Shown here piece by piece: positions 32,901 through 43,572 of a stretch of 64,000 nucleotides of DNA. A program made the position numbers and the translations under genes. Under the pieces are notes generated by a model. It ran no database searches. It was not told the origin of the DNA and saw only the letters and a list, made by a program, of their open reading frames with translations. Source of the stretch: Adiantum capillus-veneris (taxonomy: Eukaryota > Streptophyta > Polypodiopsida > Polypodiales > Pteridaceae); contig CM043953.1 in assembly GCA_014529385.2 (NCBI GenBank), positions 92,943,342 through 93,007,341 on the forward strand, written 5' to 3'. Position 1 is the first letter of the stretch; every line of letters starts with the position of its first letter.

Positions 32901-34217
32901 AGACAAGAGATTCTTCTTGATCCCAGGTACATAAAGTGCATCAACAAGTGTGAAGGAACTGCCATTAGCAGCAGTGAGCACAATCTTTCCAACTCCCTGA
33001 ACTGGATAAGAGGCGTTGTTGGCACAAGTGACTGAGTTCCCATGAGGGACTGACTCGAGAGAGGTAAACAATTCACGATGTGAGGTAATGTGCTTTGTAG
33101 CACCACTGTCGAAATACCACACATGTGAATCTACAGCAACTGACAAGCATGCATCATGGACAGCAGGATTGTAAGTGCACTCTACGCTAAAAGCCCATTC
33201 TGCATCAACATCAGCATCACAATCTCCTTTCACAGAAGACTCAACAATGGCTGCATTTGTATTGGAACCAGCATTTGCAGTGGAACCACCCTCTTTCTGC
33301 TTAGCCTCTTTGGCCTTCAACTTAGGACACGACTTGATCAAGTGATCATTGGCTTTACAATAATGGCAACGCATCTTCTTTTTGCCCTTATCACCAGAAT
33401 TGCCAGACGAAGTGCTGCCAGCAGAAGCATTAGGAACAGAATTTTTGCCACTCGCAGCAGAACCATAAGAAGTGGCTGCATTATTGTTACCACCCTTTCT
33501 TTGAGAAGCAATAAAAGCCTGTTCAACTGCACGCTGCCTAGTCCTGTTTTTTCTAGAAAGTGACTCTTGCAACAGCAATGTGCATAATGCATCAAACTTG
33601 ACAACTTCAGGATTTCCTTGGGTCATCAGTCTCCAAGTACTAGCAAAAGTCTGGTAGGAATCTGGTAAGGCATCAAGAACAGTCTGCACAAGGGAACTGT
33701 CCGAAATGACTTCACCTGCAGAAATGAGTTGCTCATTGATATCCTTGACACTAGCAAGGAAAGTGTCCATATCATCTTCCTCATGCATAATCTTCGACTC
33801 TAGCTCTTTACGTAGCAAAGCAATTTTAGCCTCATTGCGGCTTGCATAAAGACCTGCTAGAATATCCCAAGCCTGTTTTGCAGATTTTGCTGAGCGGATG
33901 TGAGGAATAATGGTGCGCTTCACAGACAACGCAATCAATGCATGAGCCTGCGCATCCTTAACATCCCAACGAGCTTGTTCTGCCGTAGGCAAAACAACTC
34001 TAACAGCTGCAATCCTTGCAGCAAGACCTGCAACATCCTCAACATCGCCTACATCTTCAGAACCAGGACGTACATCAATGCCCTGCACAATGTTCCAGAC
34101 AACTTTTGACACAAGAACATGTTGCATCATATAAGCCCACATAGGGTAGTTGTCCCCATCCAACCTGTCCTCAGCAGCAAACATCTTGAACACATCTGTG
34201 TTGTTGTTGTCAGCCAT
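29931..34217 (-). CDS. Copia-N gag-pol polyprotein
   Basis: A single frame of 1,428 codons starts at the ATG at 34217 (MADNNNTDVF); the frame extends upstream but without an ATG. It encodes all copia functions, for particle formation and for reverse transcription and integration of a DNA copy. Domains in order: UBN2-type gag (residues ~1-250), zinc knuckle CHYCKANDHLIKSC (~282), protease WYFDSGATKHIT (~367), pre-integrase and HHCC part (HARFGHLN...CEGC), integrase core with Asp in LVHSDVCGP (~568), Asp in LRSDRGGEY (~633) and Glu in NGVAERKNRS (~669), RT with YVDD (~1112), RNase H with DSDWAG (~1277) and YTDSQSALAV. All expected catalytic residues are visible. Length is normal for plant copia. 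Decayed Copia-B at 13648 is a relative. Confidence 0.95.
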   Translation of the reverse strand: MADNNNTDVFKMFAAEDRLDGDNYPMWAYMMQHVLVSKVVWNIVQGIDVRPGSEDVGDVEDVAGLAARIAAVRVVLPTAEQARWDVKDAQAHALIALSVKRTIIPHIRSAKSAKQAWDILAGLYASRNEAKIALLRKELESKIMHEEDDMDTFLASVKDINEQLISAGEVISDSSLVQTVLDALPDSYQTFASTWRLMTQGNPEVVKFDALCTLLLQESLSRKNRTRQRAVEQAFIASQRKGGNNNAATSYGSAASGKNSVPNASAGSTSSGNSGDKGKKKMRCHYCKANDHLIKSCPKLKAKEAKQKEGGSTANAGSNTNAAIVESSVKGDCDADVDAEWAFSVECTYNPAVHDACLSVAVDSHVWYFDSGATKHITSHRELFTSLESVPHGNSVTCANNASYPVQGVGKIVLTAANGSSFTLVDALYVPGIKKNLLSVSALARLGLVVKFVDDRCTVHDLSFGDEIVASGLLCRGLYKLTLYDKCGQNFANAVVDSRAISDAKLWHARFGHLNFASLLRLQKSDMVASLPPLEAPVKHVCEGCILGKMQRSKFPKDGSVRATCRLQLVHSDVCGPMQTPSLGNYLYFVTFIDDYSRHAWVFPLKAKFEVFMCFKQFLAMAENVSKCTMGTLRSDRGGEYMSHEFNAFLASRGIKHQCTVPYTPQQNGVAERKNRSLTEMARCMVKSQALPHSFWLEAIMCATYVLNRCPTKALQSITPYEAWHDRKPSIEHMRVFGCLAYALVPQVQRKKLDDKAVKCIFVGYSAESKGYRLYHPQTKRILVSRDVVFVEDSVQPLLSCTRDSNVSSQDIYDTLLPLFSGGNTNVSSNEANVQPMGVSENVLEQPITDADVHDVLDEERAENEQARGMPKWLVHTLRDSKLDAPLSSRTRSGSRHASYASDCYALAVSSLHDIEEPLSFDEAQNSENWIAAMKSEYDALIENDTWTLCDLPPGKKAIGTKWVYKLKRKPDGEIDRHKARLVAKGYAQQKGIDYEETFDPTCRMTTVRFLCALAAHFGWDVHQSDIVTAFLNGDIFEEVYVTQPRGFVIKGQEDKVCKCKKALYGLKQSPRAWYEKADTHLVKRGFRNSPTESTLYVKREDDVFLIVVLYVDDLLITGPNERHIAEFKADLNATFKMKDLGLLHHYLGIQFKQCDGGIALCQKSYIETLLCKFGLEDCKPIATPMETGLKLSLHDAGDPTDVTLYQTAVGCLIYVCNTRPDIQFAVSQVSRFMHSPGSKHWQAVKRIFRYLSGTLHLGLFYPKGGSLPPDLHAFLDSDWAGCFDTRVSTSGFCFMLGSSCISWLSKKQPTVATSSCEAEYRAVFTATVECVWLRRLMDDLGVGQDTANTIYTDSQSALAVVRNPVFHAHTKHTEVHYHYVRERLSAGEISLAYVPTQDNLADLFTKALSREKLEAFRKALGLLPFVD

Positions 34218-34565
34218 GGTAAATGCTGCACCTGATGTGAAAACTGCCCGAAAATAGGAGAAATGGAGCGGGAACAACTTGTGCTATATAGCACAAACCG
34301 TAGAAGACTATAAGGCACCTGTTATGCAGAAAACGGCACTGACAGAAAATCTGCACAAAATGACGAAATAGCCTGTGCAGTACTGCCCGTAGTGGAAACG
34401 GAGGCCGAAATGAGCCCAAATCAAAATTCTGAGCAGACCAAGCTCTTTGAGCTTACCCAAAATATTTGTCGACCTGCGAACGCTCGCCAAAGCTCACTGA
34501 AATCGGAGAAAGTGAGCAGGCGTGTGCTGGAGCAGCTTGCGACTAAGCCCGGGAGGACGTGACCT

Positions 34566-34577
34566 GCTCTGATACCA
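34566..34577 (-). other. Copia-N primer-binding site (initiator tRNA-Met)
   Basis: The minus strand reads TGGTATCAGAGC two bases inside the 5' LTR end. Confidence 0.93.
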
Positions 34578-34579
34578 AT

Positions 34580-34806
34580 TGTTGGAATTAGGGTTGCAGA
34601 GAAACACACACAGCTTGGAGAAGACGAAGGAAGCTCAAGGCACACAATAGAGACTGTGTTACTTAGTGTGCAATGGAAAGATAGATAGCCCTAGAGTGAT
34701 GGGCGTATATACAATGCACGGGGGAAAAAACCTCCTAAAGAGGGAAAAAATGCCCCGGCGGTCCTAGTGTGTTCACACACATCACTACCACATGTATATG
34801 GTAACA
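34580..34806 (-). repeat. Copia-N 5' LTR
   Basis: 227 bp, nearly identical to 29629-29855. In element orientation it would carry the promoter. Confidence 0.95.
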
Positions 34807-35228
34807 AGCTCTCTCCACCTTCGAAGGTGTTTGAGGTCTTGGGACTGAGGCTTGGTATAGTTAAAGCTTTCTTCAAGTTTAGGTTATGCTATGATGGTGA
34901 TGCATGAAGCTTTCCATCTTCATTGCTTCACCTAGGTCACAAGGAACACAAAGAATGTATTGTAACAAGTCTCTCTTTATGGGAGAAATCATAATACAAA
35001 TGCCTATTGGAGGGGGGACCGGCTCCACATAAATCCGGTCCTCAACTGTTGTCATGTTCTCTAAATTCTCTCTCTTGCAAAAGTATTGTCTATGCCAAGT
35101 TAACTAATTGCTATAATTATGTTGCTATCTTCAATTATGTCTACCCGCTATGCTCACAAAATCATTTCTTGAAAGTACTCTCATTAAATTCCGCTACTCT
35201 CAAATTGAATAGGCAAATTCCATTACAT

Positions 35229-35240
35229 TGGTATCAGAGC
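35229..35240 (+). other. Gypsy-1 primer-binding site (initiator tRNA-Met)
   Basis: TGGTATCAGAGC one base after the 5' LTR end. A leader of about 420 bp follows, containing a short duplicated AATATAATAGAGTAAGTGGA unit near 35312-35347. Confidence 0.93.
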
Positions 35241-35660
35241 ATTTGGTTTCTCTTTTCTTGCTTAAGAAGAGAGGTCCTTAAGTAGCCTATAAATGGTTGA
35301 TGTTGTTAATTATAATAGAGTAAGTGGAATATAATAGAGTAAGTGGAACTGGGATCTAATATCGGTTTTGTTAAGCCCACTATGTGGGGGATGGTGCACA
35401 CCTCGGGAGCTTTGGACTTAATAATGGAGTCTTTTTAGACTTGCCTACGGCTTTACCATTATTGAGCCATAAGAAGTCCGAAAGGAGCTAGCCCTTGGCA
35501 ACTCTGCTATGTTAGACCTACTCCTCTACTCTCTATAATTAACCACTTTGAGCCGTGGGTGTAGATACTTAAGAGCCGATTTTCAAAGGCTAAGAGGAGT
35601 GGCAACTAAGGTTTTGAACTGCCAAAGCATACACTAAGTATAAACATAAATTTTGTTAAC

Positions 35661-36650
35661 ATGGCTGACAATAATCAAGAGAGTAGAATGAACATTGATA
35701 GCTTTGATTTTGCACATGAAGGTGCTAATGATGATGCTCCCATGTTTGTGAATTATCTCGTCACTAGGTTGCAACAAGCTATGGGCAACCCTGTTTTGCA
35801 AGACGAAGTTACTCAACAACTTCGTGCTTATGGAATTTCCCTTCCTCTCCCAGAGGAGAGAGAGCTTAGGAGGCCTCTTGAAGAGACCCCCAAAAGAAGA
35901 CTCTCTCCCATTCGAGAGGAGGAATCCAAAAAGAAAGAAATCAATGACAATCTAAGTTCTTCTGAAGATGTGGCTCCACGAAGACGGCGGTCTAGACGAT
36001 CGCCTACTCCTCCCAAGAGGAAAAGAGCAACCTATAGTCCTTCTCCTCATCACTCTGAAAGGCAAGAGAGGAAACAAAGGAAGAAAAGGGCTAGGAAGAG
36101 GTCACCCTCTTCTCCTTCTTCTTCACCTTCCTCCTCTTCCGATGAAAGTTATGGCTATTCTCCTAGAGAATACAAGAGGGGAGGACATCGCAAATCATTT
36201 CCTGCATGGCGAAGGTCACAAAAGCTAAAGAAGTTCAAGGAGGGAGGAAAGAGTATCTCTTTTCTCACCTACCATGGCACCTTTGGTGCTACCGACAAAG
36301 TGTTGGCCTTCATCCAGCAATTTGATGCGGCCTTTGGGGACGAGGGCTTCACAGAGTCCTCCAAGCTACGCCATGTAGCTATGCACTTCCAAAAATCAGC
36401 TCGTCAATGGTGGGCTAGCCTTCGTGGCAATGGAGAAGCCCCAAAGACATGGAAAACTCTATGAGTTTCCATCATGAAGTAATTTCTTCCAAGCGATACT
36501 AAAGATAAAGTTCTTACCGAATAGCGCGGCTTGAAGCTTCTCTCTCATGAGTCTATCAACAAGTATGTAGACAAGTTTTGGGATTTACATCTCAAAGCTA
36601 CTGTCTTTCAAAAGATAGACTTTGCCGAGCAAAGCCGAGCAAAGACAGCA
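35661..36650 (+). pseudogene. Gypsy-1 gag, N-terminal part with Arg/Ser-rich segment (broken)
   Basis: ATG at 35661 starts MADNNQESRMNID. Residues ~105-195 are strongly basic and serine-rich, with RRRRSRRSPTPPKRKR, KRARKRSPSSPSSS and similar blocks that resemble SR-protein domains. The capsid follows (SISFLTYHGTFGATDKVLAF, RQWWASLRGNGEAP). A TGA at 36462 replaces the Arg codon present in Gypsy-2, further stops follow at about 36480 and 36523, and a 10-bp tandem duplication (GCCGAGCAAA twice, 36624-36643) shifts the frame into the downstream ORF. Confidence 0.9.
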
Positions 36651-39582
36651 ATTCTATGCGGGATTACCTGAAGAGATGGCCGAATACATCAACTCTCAAC
36701 GGCCTGGTACAATTACCGAAGTAATCCATCACACCATGGTTGCTTCACGCATCAATTTCCATCAAGGGGCTAGACGCAATGTCAAGCCCATGGAAAACAA
36801 AGATAAAAATGATGCAAAGGGGAAATCCAATGCACAAAATAATTCCCAAGGCACTTCCAACAACAACAATTGGTCCAAGGAGAAGGGAGTTTACAAAGGT
36901 AAAAACAAACTCTCTCCTGAAGAGCTTGAAGCTTTTCGCAAGGACCATAAATGTTTCAAGTGTGGGGAGCAAGGACATGGCTATCGTTCTTGCCCCAAGA
37001 AGAATACTCGCAATGAGACTCCTAGGGCTTCCACCATCGAAGCTCCAAAAGAGGATGCTCATTGCAAAGGATCATCACTCTCCTATGCTTGGGGAAAGGT
37101 AAGAGAGCATGATGCCTTCATCTTGTTTGACCCTGGCTCTACTCTCAACTTCATATCAATAGAGTTGGACACCAAGTTGGGCATTCAAGCTTTTGAGATG
37201 GGAGATATAGTAACAGCTGATGCAGCTTTCAAGGGACAACAAGCCTACGTTACTCCCTTGATTGGGAAGTTGAGGCTTCATGTCCAAAGCTATGTCAACA
37301 AAGAAGACTTCTTCATCTTTCCTCTCCAACATCAGGATGTTATCCTAGGGGCACCATGGTTTGATCGCATGGCTGCCAACATGAAGTTCCCTGAAAGGAG
37401 AATTTACTTCACCTACAGGGGAAAGAACATGTATATAGATGCTAGTGAGCGTGGTCGTACTATTCCACTTGTAAATCCTCTTTCTTTTGATAAATCAATG
37501 AAGAGCTCAGTTTCTGCGTACATGATTTATGTCAAAGAGTCTCTAAAAGCTAATAATGTTTCATCAAATGAAAATGATAGGAATCAAGAAGAGTTAGACT
37601 TTTCTACTTTTCTAAAAGGATTCCAAGATGTGTTCATCGATGATATCCCTATGGACCTACCTCCAAAACGAGGGGATGATGACCATCGTATTGAGCTCCT
37701 TCCAGGAAGCTCACCGCCTAACAAACCTCCTTATCGAGTCTCACAAGCTCAACAAGAGGAGATTATGAGGCAAGTACAGGAATTGGTAGACAAAGGGATG
37801 GTGAGGCCTAGTTCCTCTCCCTTTTGTTCTCCAGTTCTTTTAGTGCAAAAGAAAGATGGTACATATCGTATGTGTGTGGACTATCGAGCACTAAACCATA
37901 TCACTATCAAAAACAGATTTCCCGTGCCTCGGGTAGAAGATCTGTTTGATAAGCTACAAGGCTCTACCTACTTCAGTAGGATTGACCTTAAGAGTGGCTA
38001 TCATCAAATAAGGATAGTAGATGAAGATATCCTAAAGACCGCGTTTCGCACAACATTTGGTCTTTATGAATATCTAGTCATGCCTTTTGGCTTGACTAAT
38101 GCACCAGCTACTTTCAATCGTCTCATGGAGAAAATTTTTAGACCATATCGTAAATTCACTGGAGTGTTCTTTGATGATATCATCATCTACTCCAAGTCTT
38201 TGGAGGAACATAAGCAACATCTCCAATTGATTTTTCAAGCCTTGAGGGAGAAAAAACTTTTTCTCAACCAAAAGAAAAGTGAATTCTTCCTTCAAGAGAT
38301 TCAATATCTAGGTCATATTATCTCTCACGATGGTATTCGTATGGATCCATCAAAGTTAGAGGTAATAAAATCATGGCCTAACCCAAGGAATCTACATGAG
38401 CTAAGAAGCTTTATTGGTATGTTTGCATACTATAGACGCTTCATAGCAAAATTCTCTCAAGTAGCAGGACCACTACACGACTTAACAAAGAAGAACGTTA
38501 AGTTTGTATGGACTGCTAAGGAGCAAAATGCTATTGAAAAACTCAAAGAGAATCTTACATCCCAACCAGTCCTCGTGCTTCCGGATCTCTAAAAGCCATT
38601 TGAGGTCCAATGTGATACGTGTGGTGATTGCCTTGGAGCGGTTTTGCTTCAAGAAGGGCATGCCATAGCATATGAGAGCCGAAGGCTCAATAGTGATGAA
38701 CGAGTCTTGGGCATTTATGAGAAAGAGCTTTTAGCTGTTCTACATGCCCTAGATACATGGAAGCACTACCTATTGGGGACTCCATTTATCCTACGAACCG
38801 ATCACCAAAGTCTCAAGTATTTCATGACGCAAACCAAACTTTCCGACAAACAAATGAGGTGGGCAAATTTTCTTTTGCAATTTAATTTCCATATTGCTCA
38901 CATAGCTGGTAAGCACAATCAAGTTGCCGACGCACTTTCACGACGACCAAAAGTTAATGCGGTGTCTATAGCTACTCACAATGATCTATCCTCTATGATA
39001 GATGAGTATGCTACTGACCCTGACTTTAGAGACATAATGTCAGCCCTTGCTTTGGGGAAGAAAGAGGCACCATTCACCTTGCAGGATGGTTATCTTCTCC
39101 ACGGAAATAGGCTATGTGTTACCCATTCCCTTCGTGAGAAGGTTATGTATGAATCCCATGCTCCTCCATATGCAGGGCATAGAGGTATTCAACCTACTCT
39201 CCAAGGAGTAGAGACGTATTTCTACTGGCCTACCCTGAAAGTGGACATACAAGAGTATGTTTCAAAATGTGTAGTATGCCAAAAGACCAAGTATGATAGA
39301 GGGAAGCAACCTGGATTACTCCAGCCATTGCCTATTCCAAATTCACCATGGGAGAGTATATCCATGGATTTCATCTTTGGATTACCCAAGTCTATCCATG
39401 GGAATACAAGAATATGGACAATAGTCGACAGATTTAGCAAGCAAGCACATTTTATTCCTGTCAAAAAGACTATTAAGGCACATCAAATGGCAACTCTCTT
39501 CATATCTCAGATTTTCAAGCACCATGGATTACCCACATCCATCGTGTCAGATAGAGATCCTAGAATGACCAGTAATTTTTAG
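36651..39582 (+). pseudogene. Gypsy-1 gag end, protease, RT, RNase H and first part of integrase (broken)
   Basis: The frame holds a zinc knuckle CFKCGEQGHGYRSC, a protease with FDPGSTLNFIS (Asp-Pro-Gly at the active site), RT blocks YRMCVDYRALNHITIKNRFP, SGYHQIRI and MPFGLTNAPATFNRLM, and the catalytic site FFDDIIIYS (Phe-Phe-Asp-Asp). A TAA at 38590 interrupts before RNase H (LGIYEKELLAVLHAL). Integrase follows with H2C2 (HAPPYAGHRGIQ...CVVCQKTK) and the core Asp in SMDFIFGLP and SDRDPRM. A TAG at 39580 replaces a Trp codon that Gypsy-2 keeps. Confidence 0.92.
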
Positions 39583-40445
39583 AAAGGTCTCTTTGAAAAT
39601 CTAGGAACAAGATTGAATTTCTCTTCGGCCTATCACCCACAAACGGATGGCCAAAGTGAGATAGCCAATCTTACGATACTCGATCTACTCAAGACTTATG
39701 TTACCGAAGTAGATCAACGCTACAATGGGAAAAGTATTTATCTCTAGTAGAGTATGCCTACAATAATACTGTCCATACTTCTACCGGGAAAGCACCTTTC
39801 GAGATCCTAGAGGGAAGACCTAAAAGTCCCTTGCTACTCAAAGTACATGGGAAGATCTTCACCGCCGATGAATATAGCCGTGACCTACAAGAATCTTTTC
39901 AAAAGATTAGGGAGGCTATAGCCATCTCTCAACAAAGGCAAAAAGCTGCTGCTGATAAGCACAGAAGAGCCTTAATGTTCAAAGAAAATGATTGGGTCTT
40001 ACTCAAGTTTCCTAAGGCTCAATTAAGGCAAACGACGGGCAAAAATCCTACGGGCCATCAAAAGTATTATGCTAAACTAGCAAAAAGATACTATGGTCCT
40101 TTCCAAATCTTGAAGCCTATCAATGAGACGGCTTATCAACTCAAGTTGCCCAACCATTGGCTTATACACAATGCCTTTCATGTAAGCCTACTTAAGCCCT
40201 ACAAAGGAGAGCCACCAATTGAACCAATTATTGAAGACCCTCCCGAAATTGAAGACCAAGAAGAGGTGCTACAACCCGAAGCTGTCCTTCGGCATGAAGA
40301 CAAGGTAGTACGACATGGTAAGATAATCCGACGGTATCTTATTAAGTTCAAAAATTATCCTTTTGAAGATGCTAAATGGATGCAAGGAGTACAACTTAAG
40401 GATAGTATGAACCTTGTCAATGCTTACAATGCTACATTAGAGTAA
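39583..40445 (+). pseudogene. Gypsy-1 integrase C-terminus and chromodomain
   Basis: After the stop, integrase continues with YHPQTDGQSEIANLT (third catalytic residue Glu). A one-base loss near 39720 shifts the frame. The tail ORF from 39831 carries the GPF-type segment RYYGPFQILKPINE and ends in a chromodomain-like block (GKIIRRYLIKFKNYPFEDAKWMQ). Chromodomains in these elements can steer integration toward marked chromatin. The ORF ends at 40445. Confidence 0.88.
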
Positions 40446-40806
40446 GCAAATGTACAACTCTCTTTTAAATGACTCATATTTTTGTCTTATAAGACTAATC
40501 CTCTTTTTAATTGTGCACAAATTTAACTAGTATGCATGCTTAGAATCATGTTTGTGATGACGACGTCTCTCAAACACCAAGTAGAATTTGTCACTCTACT
40601 TTGGGAGAATGAAATGGACTAAAGAGCAGACATGCTTGCGGCAGCTATGTCTCCCAAGCACCAAATGGATTAGTCATCCATCTTGGAAAGATGTCGTAGG
40701 GCAAAAAAAGGGATCCTCTACCTGCTAAGTACGATTGACTAATGACTAAGGCTTTATCTCTTCTACCTCATAGTCCAGGACGACTATGATTTCAAGAGAG
40801 AGGTAA
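40446..40806 (+). other. Gypsy-1 3' untranslated region and polypurine tract
   Basis: Two imperfect tandem units, each with a TCAAACACCAAGTAGA or CCAAGCACCAAATGGA core, precede a purine tract AAGAGAGAGGTAA directly before the 3' LTR. Confidence 0.75.
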
Positions 40807-42447
40807 TGTCATAAAATCTAATATCTAACCAAACCAAATGATTTTCTCATATTAAATTGATCACTTAATGTGGGAGAATAAATGGGAACAAGTGTTAAGA
40901 TATAGATATGTGCTTATAGATCTATCTCAACACGGGGCCAATAGTAAAGGGGCCCAAATGGGAGATGGTCTATCAAGAGCAAGGCTAACCAATGGAGCAT
41001 AAGACCTTAGGGTTAGCTTCATTGAAGACCTCCAATAATGTGTCTAAAAGTCCTTTGACCTTAGGTAAGCTAGGGTTGAGCTTGAGGTGGGAACCCGGCC
41101 CAAGCTCGAGGTGTTTGTCATGCTTGAGGTGCTTGTCGTGCTTGAGGTGTTTGTCCTGCTTGAGGTGCTTGATTAAGGTGCTTGAGGTGCTTGACTTACT
41201 CCATGCTTGAGGTGCTTGACTTTCCGCTTGATTAAGGTGCTTGAGGTGCCTTGACATGCTTGCCTGAGATGCTTGTGGGAATACCCCCTAGTCCAAGTGC
41301 TTTGTCATGCTTGATGACTAAGGTGCTTGAGATCCTAAAGTCAAAAGCATCCCTACAAGAGGGGGGGCGAGCCCTTTTCCTAGGGATTAGAGAGAGAACA
41401 CACACTCACACTCACACTCACAAGGGAAGCCCCAGCTTGAAGAGGTAGCAAGGACACATGTCAGGTCCCTACCCATGTTACCTTCATGTGTTGCTTGAAG
41501 CCTATTGGCTAGGCTTCAAAGGGGTCCAATGATAAATTACTTGAATTATCTAATTGTTTTTGCATTTATCAAGTCCTCTCTCTCAAAGGGGAAAGGGGGA
41601 CACTTGTCCCAAGGCTACCCATGTTGCTTGTAATGGCTCCTGCTTGTGATTGGCTAGGCTTGGAGGGGTCCAATGAGCTTCAAGCATGAGCTACAAGGGG
41701 GGGTCGACCCAAGCAAGCTAGGGGGGTGCTTAGGGGGTATACTCACCCACACACACTCACAAACACTCTCATTGTGTACTATGCAAAGGGCAAGAGCTCC
41801 CCTCTCCTTCTCCAAGCAAGTAGAGGTTGAGAGCCTACACCAACACTCTTGGCTATGGAGTGCAAATCCATCCAAGAGCCATGCTTCAATGCTTAAGCTT
41901 GCCATCTCCTTCTTCTTCATTACTATGCTATTATGTATGCTAGCAACAACAGTATGATAAGTGAGGAATTAATTCTTTCTCCTACGAAATGTTTCTTTTT
42001 CCTCTTCCCTACCCTCATTCCCTGCTAGCTCTCTCCACCTTCGAAGGTGTTTGAGGTCTTGGGACTGAGGCTTGGTATAGTTAAAGCTTTCTTCAAGTTT
42101 AATTTATGCTATGATGGTGATGCATGAAGCTTTCCATCTTCATTGCTTCACCTAGGTCACAAGGAACACAAAGAATGTATTGTAACAAGTCTCTCTTTAT
42201 GGGAGAAATCATAATACAAATGCCTATTGGAGGGGGGACCGGCTCCACATAAATCCGGTCCTCAACTGTTGTCATGTTCTCTAAATTCTCTCTCTTGCAA
42301 AAGTATTGTCTATGCCAAGTTAACTAATTGCTATAATTATGTTGCTATCTTCAATTATGTCTACCCGCTATGCTCACAAAATCATTTCTTGAAAGTACTC
42401 TCATTAAATTCCGCTACTCTCAAATTGAATAGGCAAATTCCATTACA
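40807..42447 (+). repeat. Gypsy-1 3' LTR
   Basis: 1,641 bp, uninterrupted. It contains extra GCTTGAGGTGCTTG-type units (about 41110-41250) relative to the 5' LTR. Confidence 0.95.
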
Positions 42448-42991
<544 letters not shown>

Positions 42992-43558
42992 TGTGCGCGT
43001 ATGTCGCACGTGTCAATGCAAGGAACTTGCCGATACACTGTGTACGAGCCACAAATGGCTCCAAGCACACAACAGGACTAAACTAGTAAACTCAAAGATG
43101 GCGATGGTGTGTCACTCACCGCTCTACGCTTGCTCTCGTGGAGGATTCCTCTCCGCGAAGAAGAGGGAGACGCCGCTACGCCGCGCCCAACCGCCTCGTT
43201 GTCGTCGTGCCGCCGCAATGCTCGATCGCTCGCTCTCTCTCTCTCTCTCTCTCGCATACACACACACAAGGAGATGGAGAAGAAGAAGATGCAGATGGAG
43301 CAAGAGCACTCTTCAATTGCACACATGAGAGAATGAGTGAATTTTAGGTTTAGTTGATTTTTATATGAGCTTGCCCATTCACACTTGGGCGCCCATGCTT
43401 AGCCAACTAATCCCTTGAATGTTCCAGTTAGAGTGCGCCTCTCATCGGCGATCACTCTTACCCTTTTCCTATTGGACCGACAAGCCCGGTACCTGACTCT
43501 ACCAAATAAATAATATGACGTCCGTTGTAGGTGATAGGAATGTGAGTGAGGGTTAACA
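42992..43558 (-). repeat. Outer element 3' LTR
   Basis: 567 bp. In plus orientation it starts TGTGCGCG and ends GTTAACA. It includes a short CT-CA tract near 43230-43270. The minus-strand polypurine tract (AGGAAGGGGGGCA) lies at 43559-43572. Confidence 0.93.
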
Positions 43559-43572
43559 TGCCCCCCTTCCTG

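Larger units (their letters stand above)
29629..34806 (-). mobile_element. Copia-N, apparently intact Ty1/copia element
   Basis: Two 227-bp LTRs (29629-29855 and 34580-34806) differ at only about two positions. A perfect 5-bp target duplication AGCTC (29624-29628, 34807-34811) flanks the element. It has an initiator tRNA-Met primer site, a purine tract and one uninterrupted polyprotein ORF. It inserted into the Gypsy-1 5' LTR, so it is younger than Gypsy-1. All domains needed for autonomy are seen. Confidence 0.96.
28469..35227 (+). repeat. Gypsy-1 5' LTR, split by Copia-N
   Basis: LTR sequence runs 28469-29628 and resumes at 34812-35227 after Copia-N and its duplicated target, about 1,576 bp in total. 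Compared with the 3' LTR it lacks several GCTTGAGGTGCTTG-type units. Small open frames in it are not genes. Confidence 0.93.
28469..42447 (+). mobile_element. Gypsy-1, Ty3/gypsy LTR retrotransposon carrying a nested copia
   Basis: LTRs begin TGTCATAAAATC and end CATTACA. The element is flanked by a perfect 5-bp target duplication GTGTG (28464-28468 and 42448-42452). An initiator tRNA-Met primer site and a gag-protease-RT-RNase H-integrase-chromodomain order place it among chromodomain-type gypsy elements. The 5' LTR is interrupted by Copia-N. By eye the two LTRs differ by about a dozen substitutions plus a repeat-number change, so insertion is fairly recent. The polyprotein is broken. Confidence 0.95.

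Noticed and set aside
30780-33604. Plus-strand ORFs opposite Copia-N
   Set aside because: They are antisense shadows of the intact minus-strand polyprotein.
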